DNA of 53,065 nucleotides, from positions 1 through 53,065 of the forward strand of contig JAJDXQ010000041.1 in assembly GCA_022823185.1 (NCBI GenBank), read 5' to 3'. Every line of letters begins with the position of its first letter. Within the stretch, counting starts at the first letter, position 1. This document shows, piece by piece, positions 23,216 to 31,646 of the stretch. Under the pieces are notes generated by a model, which worked only from the letters and a program-made list of their open reading frames with translations, was not told where the DNA came from and did no database searches. The DNA is from Caldilineaceae bacterium. GTDB lineage: Bacteria > Chloroflexota > Anaerolineae > Caldilineales > Caldilineaceae. The position numbers and the translations under genes are program-made.

Positions 23216-24217
23216 ATGAATCCCGGCGCGGATAGCAGCCCAATCATTGAAGCGGTGCCCAATTTTTCCGAGGGCCGCCGCGGCGATGTGATCGACGAGT
23301 TGGCCGCGGCGGTCCGGACATCCGGCGCGCGCCTGTTGCATCGCACCAGCGATGCGCATCACAACCGAACCGTCCTCACTGTGGCCGGCGCGCCGGAACC
23401 GGTTCTGCAAGGTCTGTTCAGCGCGGTGGAGGCTGCCATTGCCCGCATCGACCTCCGGCGCCATCAGGGCGTCCATCCACGCTTGGGGGCCGCCGATGTG
23501 GTACCCCTGACGCCGATTCGCGACGTTCAGCTTGCAGACTGCGCTCGCTTGGCCCGACAGCTTGGCCGCCGTATAGGCGATGAGCTGGATGTGCCGGTTT
23601 ACCTTTACGGCGCGGCGGCCACCAGCGCGGAACGCCGCAATCTTGCTGATGTTCGGCGCGGGGAGTATGAGGCCCTGCGCCGGGAGATTCACAGCCCGCG
23701 TCGCCGGCCGGACTTCGGCCCCGCCAAAGTCGGCCCGGCGGGCGCGGTCATCGTCGGGGCCAGGCCGATTCTGATCGCTTTCAACGTCTTTCTACGGACT
23801 GCCGACGTTGCGATCGCCCGAGCCATCGCCAGCCGGATTCGAGAGCGCGACGGGGGGCTGCCGGGGGTCAGAGCCCTGGGTTTGCTCGTCGGTGGGCAGG
23901 CCCAGGTCAGCATGAATCTTGTCGACTATCGCGCCACCTCCCCGGTTGCGGTCGTTGATGCCATTCGCCAACGGGCCGTTGACCACTCGGTTGCGCTCGA
24001 CCGCAGCGAACTGATCGGCCTCATTCCGCGAGACGCTCTGCCAGGCACTGGGAAAGATGCAGTGACCGGTGAGGGACAGATCAGGTCGCCGGCTTCTTTG
24101 GCGGCCGCGGCAGCGGCACTGCTGCTGCCGGACCTGACCCCGGACCGCGTGCTGGAGCACGCTCTCGCCATCCCAACAGAGCAACTGGAGGAGGGGGACA
24201 CCTCCCGCTCCATTTAG
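23216..24217 (+). CDS. Glutamate formimidoyltransferase
   Basis: Transfers the formimino group of N-formimidoyl-L-glutamate to tetrahydrofolate, a late step of histidine degradation. 333 residues correspond to the formiminotransferase half of FTCD: IIEAVPNFSEGRRGDVIDELAAAV at the start, HHNRTVLTVAG, the RRHQGVHPRLGAADVVPLTPI block carrying the catalytic histidine region, VPVYLYGAAA, GPAKVGPAGAVIVGARPILIAFNVFL and GGQAQVSMNLVDY. No cyclodeaminase half is fused; the helical C-terminus ends at 333. No other hut gene lies nearby. ATG 23216 is used, 118 bases after modB, with no clear promoter. Confidence 0.92.
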   Translation: MNPGADSSPIIEAVPNFSEGRRGDVIDELAAAVRTSGARLLHRTSDAHHNRTVLTVAGAPEPVLQGLFSAVEAAIARIDLRRHQGVHPRLGAADVVPLTPIRDVQLADCARLARQLGRRIGDELDVPVYLYGAAATSAERRNLADVRRGEYEALRREIHSPRRRPDFGPAKVGPAGAVIVGARPILIAFNVFLRTADVAIARAIASRIRERDGGLPGVRALGLLVGGQAQVSMNLVDYRATSPVAVVDAIRQRAVDHSVALDRSELIGLIPRDALPGTGKDAVTGEGQIRSPASLAAAAAALLLPDLTPDRVLEHALAIPTEQLEEGDTSRSI

Positions 24218-24613
24218 GGGATGTCGCCTGGACATAAGTGCATCGTGCTTCTCCCATCCAGCCAAGGTGGTAGAATAGATGCAGAGCCTCGGAGTCACCT
24301 GCTCTATGGCCGGGGCCGCCGGTATTATATTTTGGATAGACTACGTTCACATGCTCCTGGTCATCAATTCGACAGGTCATTTTCTCAGCCAAGTGGAAAC
24401 GCCGCCGCGATGTGGGGCGGGCGGCGAAGTACGGGCCCCGGCTAGACGTCCGGAACCGCCTGCTTCACGCATTGCGCCGCAACGATCGTTTTGGCCCAGA
24501 ACTTTTGGCCGCGGACAAGACTGCGGCGCGCCAGGCCGCGCGCGTCGCCGTCTGCAAGGCCGGCCATCTTCTTTCCCGCCGTATCCACTGGTTCACGAAA
24601 CCGGCAGACAGCC
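24218..24613. other. Intergenic region upstream of the GT-C gene
   Basis: 396 bases. The frame of the GT-C gene stays open back to 24491, but those residues are Arg/Pro/Ala-rich and lack a domain, so I do not include them. It contains an extended -10 candidate at 24268-24276; nothing else was recognised. Confidence 0.4.
24268..24276 (+). promoter_or_regulatory. Candidate extended -10 promoter
   Basis: TGG-TAGAAT, an extended -10 without a good -35, about 340 bases before ATG 24614. The same TGn-TAGAAT form recurs at 26814-26822 before the next glycan gene. Confidence 0.35.
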
Positions 24614-26719
24614 ATGACCCCGATTTGGAAAAGCAGGACGAGATTGGCGACATGGGTCATGCTAATGGCCCTGGCAGCGGTCGCGCTGACGCTGCGTCTG
24701 TACGGCTTACACGAACTGGCGCCGGGGCTCGCGTCGGATGAAGGGTATGATGGCATCCTTGCGCTTGAAGTGTTGCAGGGGAGACACGGCCTGACGTTTG
24801 GGGATCGTGAAGGGTTGGGCATATATGCGATGGCGTTGTCGATAAAGTTCCTTGGGCGCACGCCGCTGGCCCTCCGTCTGCCCACGGCCCTGGCCAACGC
24901 GGGTACGGTGATCGCGCTCTTCTGGTTGGGGCAATTGCTATTTGGATGGGACGAAAGTGGACGGAAGGCGCGGTGGCGGGGCCTCATCGTCGGGTGCGCT
25001 GCGTCCTGTCTGCTGGCGGTGTCGCTCGGCCAGACGATTTTCGGCCGCACTTCCTATCGAGGCAACTTTTTGCCGCTCTTTCTCGCGCTGTGCCTGGCTT
25101 GGCTTTGGTGGGGTTGGACACGACGGCGTTGGTGGGGAATCGTGCTGGCGGGCGCGTGCGCGGGCGTGTTGCCATACACCTACTCACCCGCGCGTTTCAC
25201 ACCATTCCTGTTCCTCCTCTTCGGAGCCAGTTTTCTGTTTCCCCTTCGCTCTGCGACCTGGGAGAGGATAAGGACCGAATTTCCGAGAGCCGCCCTTTTC
25301 GCGGGCACGACCGGGCTAGTCGCCGCGCCCATCCTCTACCACTATTTTCGAAATCCTGAGACGTTTTACAACGAGCGCATGCAGTCACTATTCATCTTGC
25401 GCGACGTTCAGAATGCAACAGTCGTGGAACAGGTCAGGATCTTGGCCGCAAGTGGATGGGAGCATCTGTCGGCGCTGGGTTTTCGCGTCTCGGCGGGTTG
25501 CTGTTCTCCATTTGAGCATGCAGTCGCGTTGAACATGTGGGAGGCATTTTTCTTCTGGGTGGGTGTAGGGACGGCATTGTGGCAGTGGAAACGCAGGCCG
25601 GCGTATCGTCTGCTTCTTCTCTGGCTCGGGGCGCTGCTGCTGCCCGCCTTCTTTGCGGAAGGGGGAAGCACGATGCGCATGGTGGGCGCAGTGCCGGCGA
25701 TCTATCTGCTGGCGGCGAGCGGGATGTGGGAGCTGTTTCAGTGGTCAGCCCGCCGTATGCCGGCGGGAGCGGGTCGCTGGCCCTATGTGTATGGCGGCGC
25801 GATCGGCCTCGCCATCATGATACAGGGCGCGACCACCTACCAGACTCTTCTCGGAACGGGGGCGACCGACGCGAAGGCGAGTTACGACGTCGTCTGGCCT
25901 CGCTTTGCCCAGAGGCTGAACGAGCGGCCCGTGGAAACAGATACGGCCTACCTCGTCCCGCATGTGCATCACGGCTTCGAATACCTCTACCAAGGGAAGA
26001 CGCCTGTGAGGATGTTCTGGCCATATCTACCGGAGCTCGAGCTACAGATTGAGGAGGAGCTGGCGGAAACAGGACGGGTTTCAACGGTCAGGGTTGTAGA
26101 CTGGACAGATTCATTTACGTGGGGTGGAAGCTATCAGGCCGACTTCCTTAGCATCCTTCTGAACAAACATGGCGCCTATGTTGGTAGGGAAGGGTTCGGA
26201 GGGGTCTATGTCAATAGCTATGTGGATATTTCATATGATCGTCCCTGGACACTCTTTGACGACTTGCCGCAGCCAATTACGTATGATGGAGGCATCAGCC
26301 TGAAGGGCATGGCACTGGACACGGGTGACGCAACTATCCCGGGACGGCAGTTGCGCAACGAAGAAGAGGGGCGGTCTGTGATGGTTGGGATGCAATGGCA
26401 GACCAGTTCGGAGCTGGCAGTGGACTATTCGATCTCCTTGCGCCTGTACAATGTCGAAGGCGAGCGGGCGTATCAGGAGGACCATGTTCTGCGGAGGCCG
26501 ACCGATTACGCGTCGACAACGAGATTTTGGCCGGCACAGGAACCAGTGAACATTCTCTTCCAGCTTGAAGTGCCGGATGGCATAGCGACCGGCGATTACG
26601 AATTGCGGATGGTCGTCTACGACTTGAGGACGTCATTGCCGACCGTCGAGGTGGGAACATGGGAGCCGGAGCTGGTCTTGGGGCTGATTCGACTTCATCG
26701 CTCTGAAGAGCGAAGGTGA
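24614..26719 (+). CDS. GT-C-type membrane glycosyltransferase (PMT/ArnT-like)
   Basis: 701 residues. About ten to twelve membrane helices fill the first 430 residues, followed by a soluble extracytoplasmic domain of about 230 residues with Trp/Tyr-rich beta strands. After the first helix comes LAPGLASDEGYDG with D42-E43, the acidic pair in the first external loop that is catalytic in GT-C enzymes using polyprenyl-phosphate sugars. Donor and acceptor are not readable. Neighbours are a GT2 and a polyprenyl glycosylphosphotransferase, so surface glycan or glycoprotein assembly is likely. ATG 24614 is used because it directly precedes the first helix. Confidence 0.8.
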   Translation: MTPIWKSRTRLATWVMLMALAAVALTLRLYGLHELAPGLASDEGYDGILALEVLQGRHGLTFGDREGLGIYAMALSIKFLGRTPLALRLPTALANAGTVIALFWLGQLLFGWDESGRKARWRGLIVGCAASCLLAVSLGQTIFGRTSYRGNFLPLFLALCLAWLWWGWTRRRWWGIVLAGACAGVLPYTYSPARFTPFLFLLFGASFLFPLRSATWERIRTEFPRAALFAGTTGLVAAPILYHYFRNPETFYNERMQSLFILRDVQNATVVEQVRILAASGWEHLSALGFRVSAGCCSPFEHAVALNMWEAFFFWVGVGTALWQWKRRPAYRLLLLWLGALLLPAFFAEGGSTMRMVGAVPAIYLLAASGMWELFQWSARRMPAGAGRWPYVYGGAIGLAIMIQGATTYQTLLGTGATDAKASYDVVWPRFAQRLNERPVETDTAYLVPHVHHGFEYLYQGKTPVRMFWPYLPELELQIEEELAETGRVSTVRVVDWTDSFTWGGSYQADFLSILLNKHGAYVGREGFGGVYVNSYVDISYDRPWTLFDDLPQPITYDGGISLKGMALDTGDATIPGRQLRNEEEGRSVMVGMQWQTSSELAVDYSISLRLYNVEGERAYQEDHVLRRPTDYASTTRFWPAQEPVNILFQLEVPDGIATGDYELRMVVYDLRTSLPTVEVGTWEPELVLGLIRLHRSEERR

Positions 26720-26793
26720 AAGGGCGCGGGTGTTTTCGTCGCGTCGGTCCACCGGCAGATAAGAAGAGGGCGCCCCCCTTCAAAACGACCGTT

Positions 26794-26822
26794 TTGGTGA
26801 AAGTGGTATGCCGTGATAGAAT
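26794..26822 (+). promoter_or_regulatory. Candidate promoter for the GT2-glycosylphosphotransferase pair
   Basis: TTGGTG (26794-26799), 17 bases ending in TGA, then TAGAAT (26817-26822), so the -10 is of the extended TGn type. The predicted start is near 26829, about 200 bases before ATG 27028. Confidence 0.4.
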
Positions 26823-26840
26823 CTGCCACGTAGAGAACGG

Positions 26841-26861
26841 ACAGTTTCGACTGTGATTTTT
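26841..26861 (+). terminator. Small UUCG-loop hairpin with T-run (weak terminator or attenuator)
   Basis: ACAGT-TTCG-ACTGT followed by GATTTTT. The 5-bp stem is short, but a UUCG tetraloop is unusually stable. It could end the GT-C transcript or act as an attenuator just after the 26794-26822 promoter. Confidence 0.3.
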
Positions 26862-27027
26862 GCGATCTGTCTGATTGCCTTGATTGACTGTCCTGCGCTC
26901 CGCGGCAGCTAATCATCCCCATTTTTCAATCGCATCGATCACGGTTCAATTCTCAGTCAGACTTGCCTTCCGCGGCCTTCTCCAGCTTTGTGGAGAACTG
27001 AGCAAGGGGTGAACAGCAACGCCGATA

Positions 27028-28047
27028 ATGCAGTCTCCTCGCCATGTCGTCTGGTCAGAATGGATAGAGAGCGCCGGCTCGCCATTGACGATGTCAACAG
27101 GCGGGATGCGGTCTGGATCTGTCCGGTCTGAAGAGGAACTGGACCTCGCAATTGTCATCCTCAACTACAACGGCAGCGCGCTGCTGAGCGACTGTCTGAA
27201 ATCGGTGTACGCTTCTGTCGGAGATTATTCTTACACCGTCTGTGTAGTGGACAACGGCAGCGGTGACGACAGTGTCGCCATGTTAGGCGAGCGCTTTCCG
27301 CAGGCAGGCGTGATCGTATCCGAAGCCAATCTCGGTTTCAGCGCGGGCAACAATCTGGCTCTTCGCCAGTTGGGCCTGGATGACCGCGAACCGGAGCGCC
27401 GAAGACCCCTTCCCCGCTACATACTTCTTCTCAACAATGACACTGTATTGCCAGCGAACGCTGTGGCCGACATGATCCAATTCATGGATGAACGGCCCGG
27501 CGCGGCGGTTGCCGGCCCGCGAGTGCGGCGCCCGGACGGATCGCTGGACCTGGCTTGCCGCCGAAGTTTCCCCACGCCTTGGGTGAGCTTCTGCCGGATG
27601 GCCCGCCTGAGTCGCCTGTTTCCGAAGAGCAAACGTTTCAACGCTTATAACCTGGGCTACCTGCCGGAGGACGCGGTTCATCCGGTGGATTCTGTTGTGG
27701 GCGCCTATATGCAGGTGCGGACGGAGGCGATCCTGCAGGTCGGGCTGTTGGACGAGGCCTACTTCATGTACGGCGAGGACCTTGATTGGGCCAAACGGAT
27801 AAAGAGTGCGGGGTGGGATGCCTGGTACAACGGCCAGGTGGAGATAACCCATGTAAAAGAGGCATCCAGCCGCAAGAGCCGGAAGGCTCGACTGGCCTTC
27901 TACGAGGCCATGTGGATCTTCTATCGCAAACACTACAGAGCCAACAGCTCATGGATGCTGGACAAACTGATCTGGCTCAGTATTGCTCTGATGGGTGGCG
28001 TAGACATCGCCATCCGACTCTGGAAATTGCGTCAGAAACGGATTTAA
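27028..28047 (+). CDS. Family 2 glycosyltransferase (rhamnosyltransferase-like)
   Basis: 339 residues with a GT-A fold: the nucleotide-binding start DLAIVILNYNGSALLSDCLKSV (39-60), VCVVDNGSGDDS (71-82), NLGFSAGNNLAL (101-112) and the DxD-equivalent LLLNNDTVL (133-141). The acceptor block MYGEDLDWAKRIKSAGWDAWYNG follows, as in WbbL-like rhamnosyl- or dTDP-sugar transferases. The C-terminal 60 residues are amphipathic or hydrophobic (LDKLIWLSIALMGGVDIAIRLW), suggesting membrane association. The first about 38 residues are not part of the domain, so ATG 27091 or 27106 are alternative starts. It precedes the glycosylphosphotransferase and should extend the glycan that enzyme begins. Confidence 0.88.
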   Translation: MQSPRHVVWSEWIESAGSPLTMSTGGMRSGSVRSEEELDLAIVILNYNGSALLSDCLKSVYASVGDYSYTVCVVDNGSGDDSVAMLGERFPQAGVIVSEANLGFSAGNNLALRQLGLDDREPERRRPLPRYILLLNNDTVLPANAVADMIQFMDERPGAAVAGPRVRRPDGSLDLACRRSFPTPWVSFCRMARLSRLFPKSKRFNAYNLGYLPEDAVHPVDSVVGAYMQVRTEAILQVGLLDEAYFMYGEDLDWAKRIKSAGWDAWYNGQVEITHVKEASSRKSRKARLAFYEAMWIFYRKHYRANSSWMLDKLIWLSIALMGGVDIAIRLWKLRQKRI

Positions 28048-28154
28048 CGGCGTCCCGCGTTTCAGGCGCAGGAGTAAAACGGTTCGCCGGAAATTCGGAA
28101 GATTGAAAATGGACGTTGAGGGGCCGTCACGCGAGGTCTCAGGCGATACACACG

Positions 28155-29732
28155 ATGTGGAAGTCACCGGTTCATCCGACATCAGATCTTGAGGAGCCTG
28201 CGCAAGGATCGCGGCCTTCGGCGACTGCAGCCGCGCAAGATTCAGCCGTGCCGGAGCAGGACACATTCTCAAGCCCAAATGGGAGATATTCGGCGCTGCG
28301 CGCTCAGCGGCCGGGCGTGCCCAAGCGCGCGCAGCTTCTGTTCGCGCTCTCGCTGATTGTTGTGGATTTGGGATGCACCTGGCTGGCGTTCTTTCTGGCC
28401 CACCAGCTCACCGAGATGAACCTGACGCCGCGGTTGATGGAGTTGCAGCCGAATATCATCGTCGGCCCGTTTGTGGAGTTTCTGCCTCTGCCGCTGACCC
28501 AATCGCTGATTCTGCTATCGCTTTTCTTTACTCGGGGCATGTACCAGCGCCGCCGGCCGGTCGGCCATCTGGACGAGATATTCCGGACTGCGAAGCTGAC
28601 GACACTTTGTACGCTTCTTACCGTGGCGCTGGTGAGTTTATTCTTGCGGGATTTTGTGTACCACCGAACATTCCTGGGGTATGCCTGGATTCTCAACATT
28701 TTCATGCTGACGGTCGGGCGGACACTGCATGCGCAGATACAGTGGAATGCGCAGGCCAGAGGAATCGGAGGGGACCGGGTCCTGCTCATTGGGGGCGGCA
28801 ATTCCGGCCGCATGATTCTGCAGAGAGTGCAGGCCAATCCCAAACTGGGCTTTCAGGTAATCGGTGTCGTGGATAACAGCGGCACGCGCTCCATTCTCGA
28901 TGTGCCGGTACTGGGCGGCTTTGCCGACATTCCCAGGGTTATTGACGAGTTTGCTGTTGACGAAGTGATCATTGCCCTGCCTGAAAGTACCCACCAGGAG
29001 CTGATTGGCATCATCAGCTTGTGCGAGCGGGAAAAGGTCGGCATTCGCGTGCTGCCGGATGCTTTCGGAATCATGGCCAGTGAGGTGACGATCGGCTATC
29101 TTGGCGGTTTGCCCCTGGTCACGGTACGCGACGTGGCTCTTCAGGGCTGGAAGCTGACGCTCAAACGGGGGATGGATTTGGTGGGCAGCGCAATCGGCCT
29201 GGTTTTTCTCAGCCCCTTCTTGTTGCTGGTGGCGCTCCTGATAAAACTGGACAGTCCTGGGCCGGTCTTTTACACACATGAGCGGATGGGACTGGATGCC
29301 AAGTCGTTCAAGATTCTGAAGTTTCGCTCCATGCGGGAGGATGCGGAAAGGGCAGGACCGGGTTGGACCGTTGAGAACGATCCCCGGCGCACCAAACTGG
29401 GCGCTTTGATTCGTCGAGCCAACATCGACGAGCTGCCCCAGTTGATCAATGTTCTCTTTGGTGAGATGAGCCTGGTGGGGCCGCGCCCGGAACGTCCTGT
29501 GTACGTGGAGCAGTTCCGGCAGATGATACCCCGCTATATGGACCGCCACCGGGAGAAGGCCGGCATGACCGGTTGGGCCGCGGTTAACGGCTTGCGGGGA
29601 GACACCTCGATTGAGGAGCGCACCAAGTACGATCTCTGGTATATTGAGAACTGGTCACTGGCTCTGGACTTCAAGATCATCATACGGACACTGGGCCAGT
29701 GGTTGCTCGGGACAAACAAGAACGCATACTGA
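28155..29732 (+). CDS. Polyprenyl glycosylphosphotransferase (WbaP/WcaJ-like initiating sugar transferase)
   Basis: Starts a surface polysaccharide by moving a sugar-1-phosphate from a UDP-sugar to undecaprenyl phosphate. From ATG 28155 it has 525 residues: a variable polar N-terminus, four membrane helices, a CoA-binding-like Rossmann domain (DRVLLIGGGNSGRMIL, FQVIGVVDNSGT), then the catalytic module KRGMDLVGSAIGLVFLSPFLLL, SPGPVFYTHERMGLDAKSFKILKFRSM, RRANIDELPQLINVLFGEMSLVGPRPERPVYVEQF and GMTGWAAVNGLRGDTS. The conserved DELPQ...GpRPE pattern is complete. An upstream TTG at 28116 is an alternative start. It follows the GT2 gene by about 107 bases. Confidence 0.93.
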   Translation: MWKSPVHPTSDLEEPAQGSRPSATAAAQDSAVPEQDTFSSPNGRYSALRAQRPGVPKRAQLLFALSLIVVDLGCTWLAFFLAHQLTEMNLTPRLMELQPNIIVGPFVEFLPLPLTQSLILLSLFFTRGMYQRRRPVGHLDEIFRTAKLTTLCTLLTVALVSLFLRDFVYHRTFLGYAWILNIFMLTVGRTLHAQIQWNAQARGIGGDRVLLIGGGNSGRMILQRVQANPKLGFQVIGVVDNSGTRSILDVPVLGGFADIPRVIDEFAVDEVIIALPESTHQELIGIISLCEREKVGIRVLPDAFGIMASEVTIGYLGGLPLVTVRDVALQGWKLTLKRGMDLVGSAIGLVFLSPFLLLVALLIKLDSPGPVFYTHERMGLDAKSFKILKFRSMREDAERAGPGWTVENDPRRTKLGALIRRANIDELPQLINVLFGEMSLVGPRPERPVYVEQFRQMIPRYMDRHREKAGMTGWAAVNGLRGDTSIEERTKYDLWYIENWSLALDFKIIIRTLGQWLLGTNKNAY

Positions 29733-29747
29733 ACCGGCCCGAATTCT

Positions 29748-29777
29748 TTGACAACCCCTTACCCATTTTGTTACACT
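29748..29777 (+). promoter_or_regulatory. Sigma-70 promoter of hrcA-grpE
   Basis: TTGACA (29748-29753), 18 bases, TACACT (29772-29777). Transcription would begin near 29784, directly ahead of the CIRCE operator, so HrcA bound there should block polymerase. Confidence 0.7.
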
Positions 29778-29787
29778 TCTTACTTGC

Positions 29788-29814
29788 TTAGCACTCCCGC
29801 AACAAGAGTGCTAA
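29788..29814 (+). promoter_or_regulatory. CIRCE operator (HrcA-binding site)
   Basis: TTAGCACTC, 9 bases, GAGTGCTAA: a perfect match to the CIRCE consensus. It lies at the predicted transcription start of hrcA, so the operon is self-repressed and released on heat shock when HrcA fails to fold without GroE. Confidence 0.95.
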
Positions 29815-29933
29815 AGGGAATTCCAGACGTTTGAACGTTGCCAACTGCCCGGCAGTTTGATTTGCTCTCCGCGGGCCCGGACCCGGGGCAAGACGGAGGG
29901 CGGGGAGGCGGCGGGTCCATCGGCCCGGAGTCT

Positions 29934-30962
29934 ATGACAGAGATGAGACTAAGTCAGCGCCGCAAACAGGTGCTGCGAATCGTCATCCAGGAATATGTTG
30001 AGAATGCCCAGCCGGTGGGCAGTCAGTCGATTGCGCGCAAATACGGGCTCGGTGTCAGCGCGGCCACCATCCGCAATGATCTGGCTGCGCTGGAGAAGGC
30101 CGGGCTTCTGACGCACCCGCACACGAGCGCTGGGCGCATACCCACTGACGGGGGTTACAGATATTTTGTGGCCAATTTGATGGCGCACACGGATCTGCCT
30201 TCCGATGAGCGGCACATGATCCGGCATCAGTTCCATCAATCCCGGCAGGAGATCGATCAGTGGCTGCGTCTCAGCACCGCGGTACTCTCCAGAGCGTCGA
30301 CGGGCGCGGCGCTGGCAACATCCCCGCGCTCGATGACAAGCAGGGTGAAACATCTGGAACTGATCGGCATTCAGGACACTGTGGTGTTGCTGGTGCTCGT
30401 GCTGGCGACGGGCACGCTGAAGCAGCAGCTAATCAACCTTGAACAGCCGGTCTTTCAGGACGAACTGAGTCGAGCGAGCAACCAGCTCAATGATGAGATT
30501 GCAGGCGCCACCGCTGCCGATCTGCCGGCCAAGCTGGAGGGTTTCACCGGTTTCACGCTCGAGGTGGGCGAGCTCGTGCTGAACACGTTGCGCCAGTCGG
30601 AGGAGCAGATCGCGGACCGGGTCTATCGACACGGGCTGGCCCAGGTGCTGGCCGAGCCTGAGTTCGCGGACGGGCCGCAGGTACGCCGCATCGTACAGGT
30701 TTTTGAACAGCGCACCTTGCTGCAAGAGATATACGATGACGTCATGGAGTTGAGCGACGTACATGTGATGATAGCCGGCGAGGGCCGTTTCGGCGACATG
30801 CAGGACATCAGCCTTGTTTTGAGCCCGTATGGCGTGCCGGATCGGGTCAGCGGTCTGCTGGGCGTCGTGGGCCCGATGCGTATGCCATATGGCCGCACCA
30901 TCGGGGCGGTCCGCTATGTTGCCACGCTCCTGAACGAACTGATGCACCAATTGTACGGCTAA
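29934..30962 (+). CDS. hrcA: Heat-inducible transcription repressor HrcA
   Basis: 342 residues from ATG 29934. The winged-helix DNA-binding domain has RRKQVLRIVIQEYVENAQPVGSQSIARKYGLGVSAATIRNDLAALEKAGLLTHPHTSAGRIPTDGGYRYFV, the standard HrcA N-terminus. The GAF-like dimerisation region and the C-terminal block (SLVLSPYGVPDRVSGLLGVVGPMRMPYGRTIGAVRYVATLLNELM) follow. An in-frame ATG at 29838 would add 32 Gly/Asp-rich residues and is less likely. ATG 29943 is also possible. It is controlled by the CIRCE site upstream and followed by grpE. Confidence 0.96.
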   Translation: MTEMRLSQRRKQVLRIVIQEYVENAQPVGSQSIARKYGLGVSAATIRNDLAALEKAGLLTHPHTSAGRIPTDGGYRYFVANLMAHTDLPSDERHMIRHQFHQSRQEIDQWLRLSTAVLSRASTGAALATSPRSMTSRVKHLELIGIQDTVVLLVLVLATGTLKQQLINLEQPVFQDELSRASNQLNDEIAGATAADLPAKLEGFTGFTLEVGELVLNTLRQSEEQIADRVYRHGLAQVLAEPEFADGPQVRRIVQVFEQRTLLQEIYDDVMELSDVHVMIAGEGRFGDMQDISLVLSPYGVPDRVSGLLGVVGPMRMPYGRTIGAVRYVATLLNELMHQLYG

Positions 30963-30999
30963 AGACACAACAGAACTCGTTACAGTAACAGGAACATTT

Positions 31000-31617
31000 A
31001 TGAGTCAACAGGAAGAACGGGAAACTGCAGCCGTTGAACCGGAAAACGGACGAATGCCTGAGGAGGCTGTTCTGGAGGCGGAAGAGCCTGACCTGGGCGA
31101 AGAATCCGAGCTCGACGAGGCAGCGGAGAAGGAGGAGACGCCCGACGAGACGATCGCCCGGCTTCAAGCGGAGTTAACCGAGGCGCAAGAGAAGGCAGCC
31201 AGCCATCTGGACAAGATGCAGCGCACGGTTGCCGAATATGAGAACGCGGGCAAACGCCGCGAACGGCAGAACGAGGACCGCATCAAGCGTGCCACGGAGA
31301 GCATGATGCGCCAGTTGCTGCCGGTGCTTGATGACCTTGATCTGGCCTTTCAGAACGTGCCTGACGGTGTGCCTGTCGAGGAACAGGCATGGCTGCAAGG
31401 ATTTGAGCAGATTCAGCAGAAACTGCTGGAGATTCTCGCCAATTCGGACGTGGAACCGCTGGCCAAGAGCGGTGAATTCGATCCCAATCAACATGAGGCG
31501 ATTTCGAATGAGCCAAGCGAGGATGTTCCCAGCGGGCACATTATTCAGACATTACGCACCGGTTACAGCATTCAGGATCGAATCCTGCGCCCGGCGCTCG
31601 TACGCGTTGCGCAGTGA
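31000..31617 (+). CDS. grpE: Nucleotide exchange factor GrpE
   Basis: Releases ADP from DnaK. Of 205 residues, the first 50 are acidic and disordered. A long coiled coil (about 50-105) contains HLDKMQRTVAEYENAGKRRERQNEDRIKRAT, then LLPVLDDLDLAFQNVP begins the four-helix bundle. The beta-wing EFDPNQHEAISNEPSEDVPSGHIIQTLRTGYSIQDRILRPALVRVA closes it. The gene lies 37 bases after hrcA and should share the CIRCE promoter. dnaK and dnaJ do not follow; a GNAT gene does. Confidence 0.96.
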   Translation: MSQQEERETAAVEPENGRMPEEAVLEAEEPDLGEESELDEAAEKEETPDETIARLQAELTEAQEKAASHLDKMQRTVAEYENAGKRRERQNEDRIKRATESMMRQLLPVLDDLDLAFQNVPDGVPVEEQAWLQGFEQIQQKLLEILANSDVEPLAKSGEFDPNQHEAISNEPSEDVPSGHIIQTLRTGYSIQDRILRPALVRVAQ

Positions 31618-31646
31618 ATAGCTGGACGCTTCTCCACCTCCTCTAA

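Larger units (their letters stand above)
26720..27027. other. Intergenic region between the GT-C and GT2 genes
   Basis: 308 bases, more AT-rich than its surroundings. It contains a promoter candidate (26794-26822) followed closely by a small UUCG hairpin with a T-run (26841-26861). No coding-like frame was seen. Confidence 0.45.
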
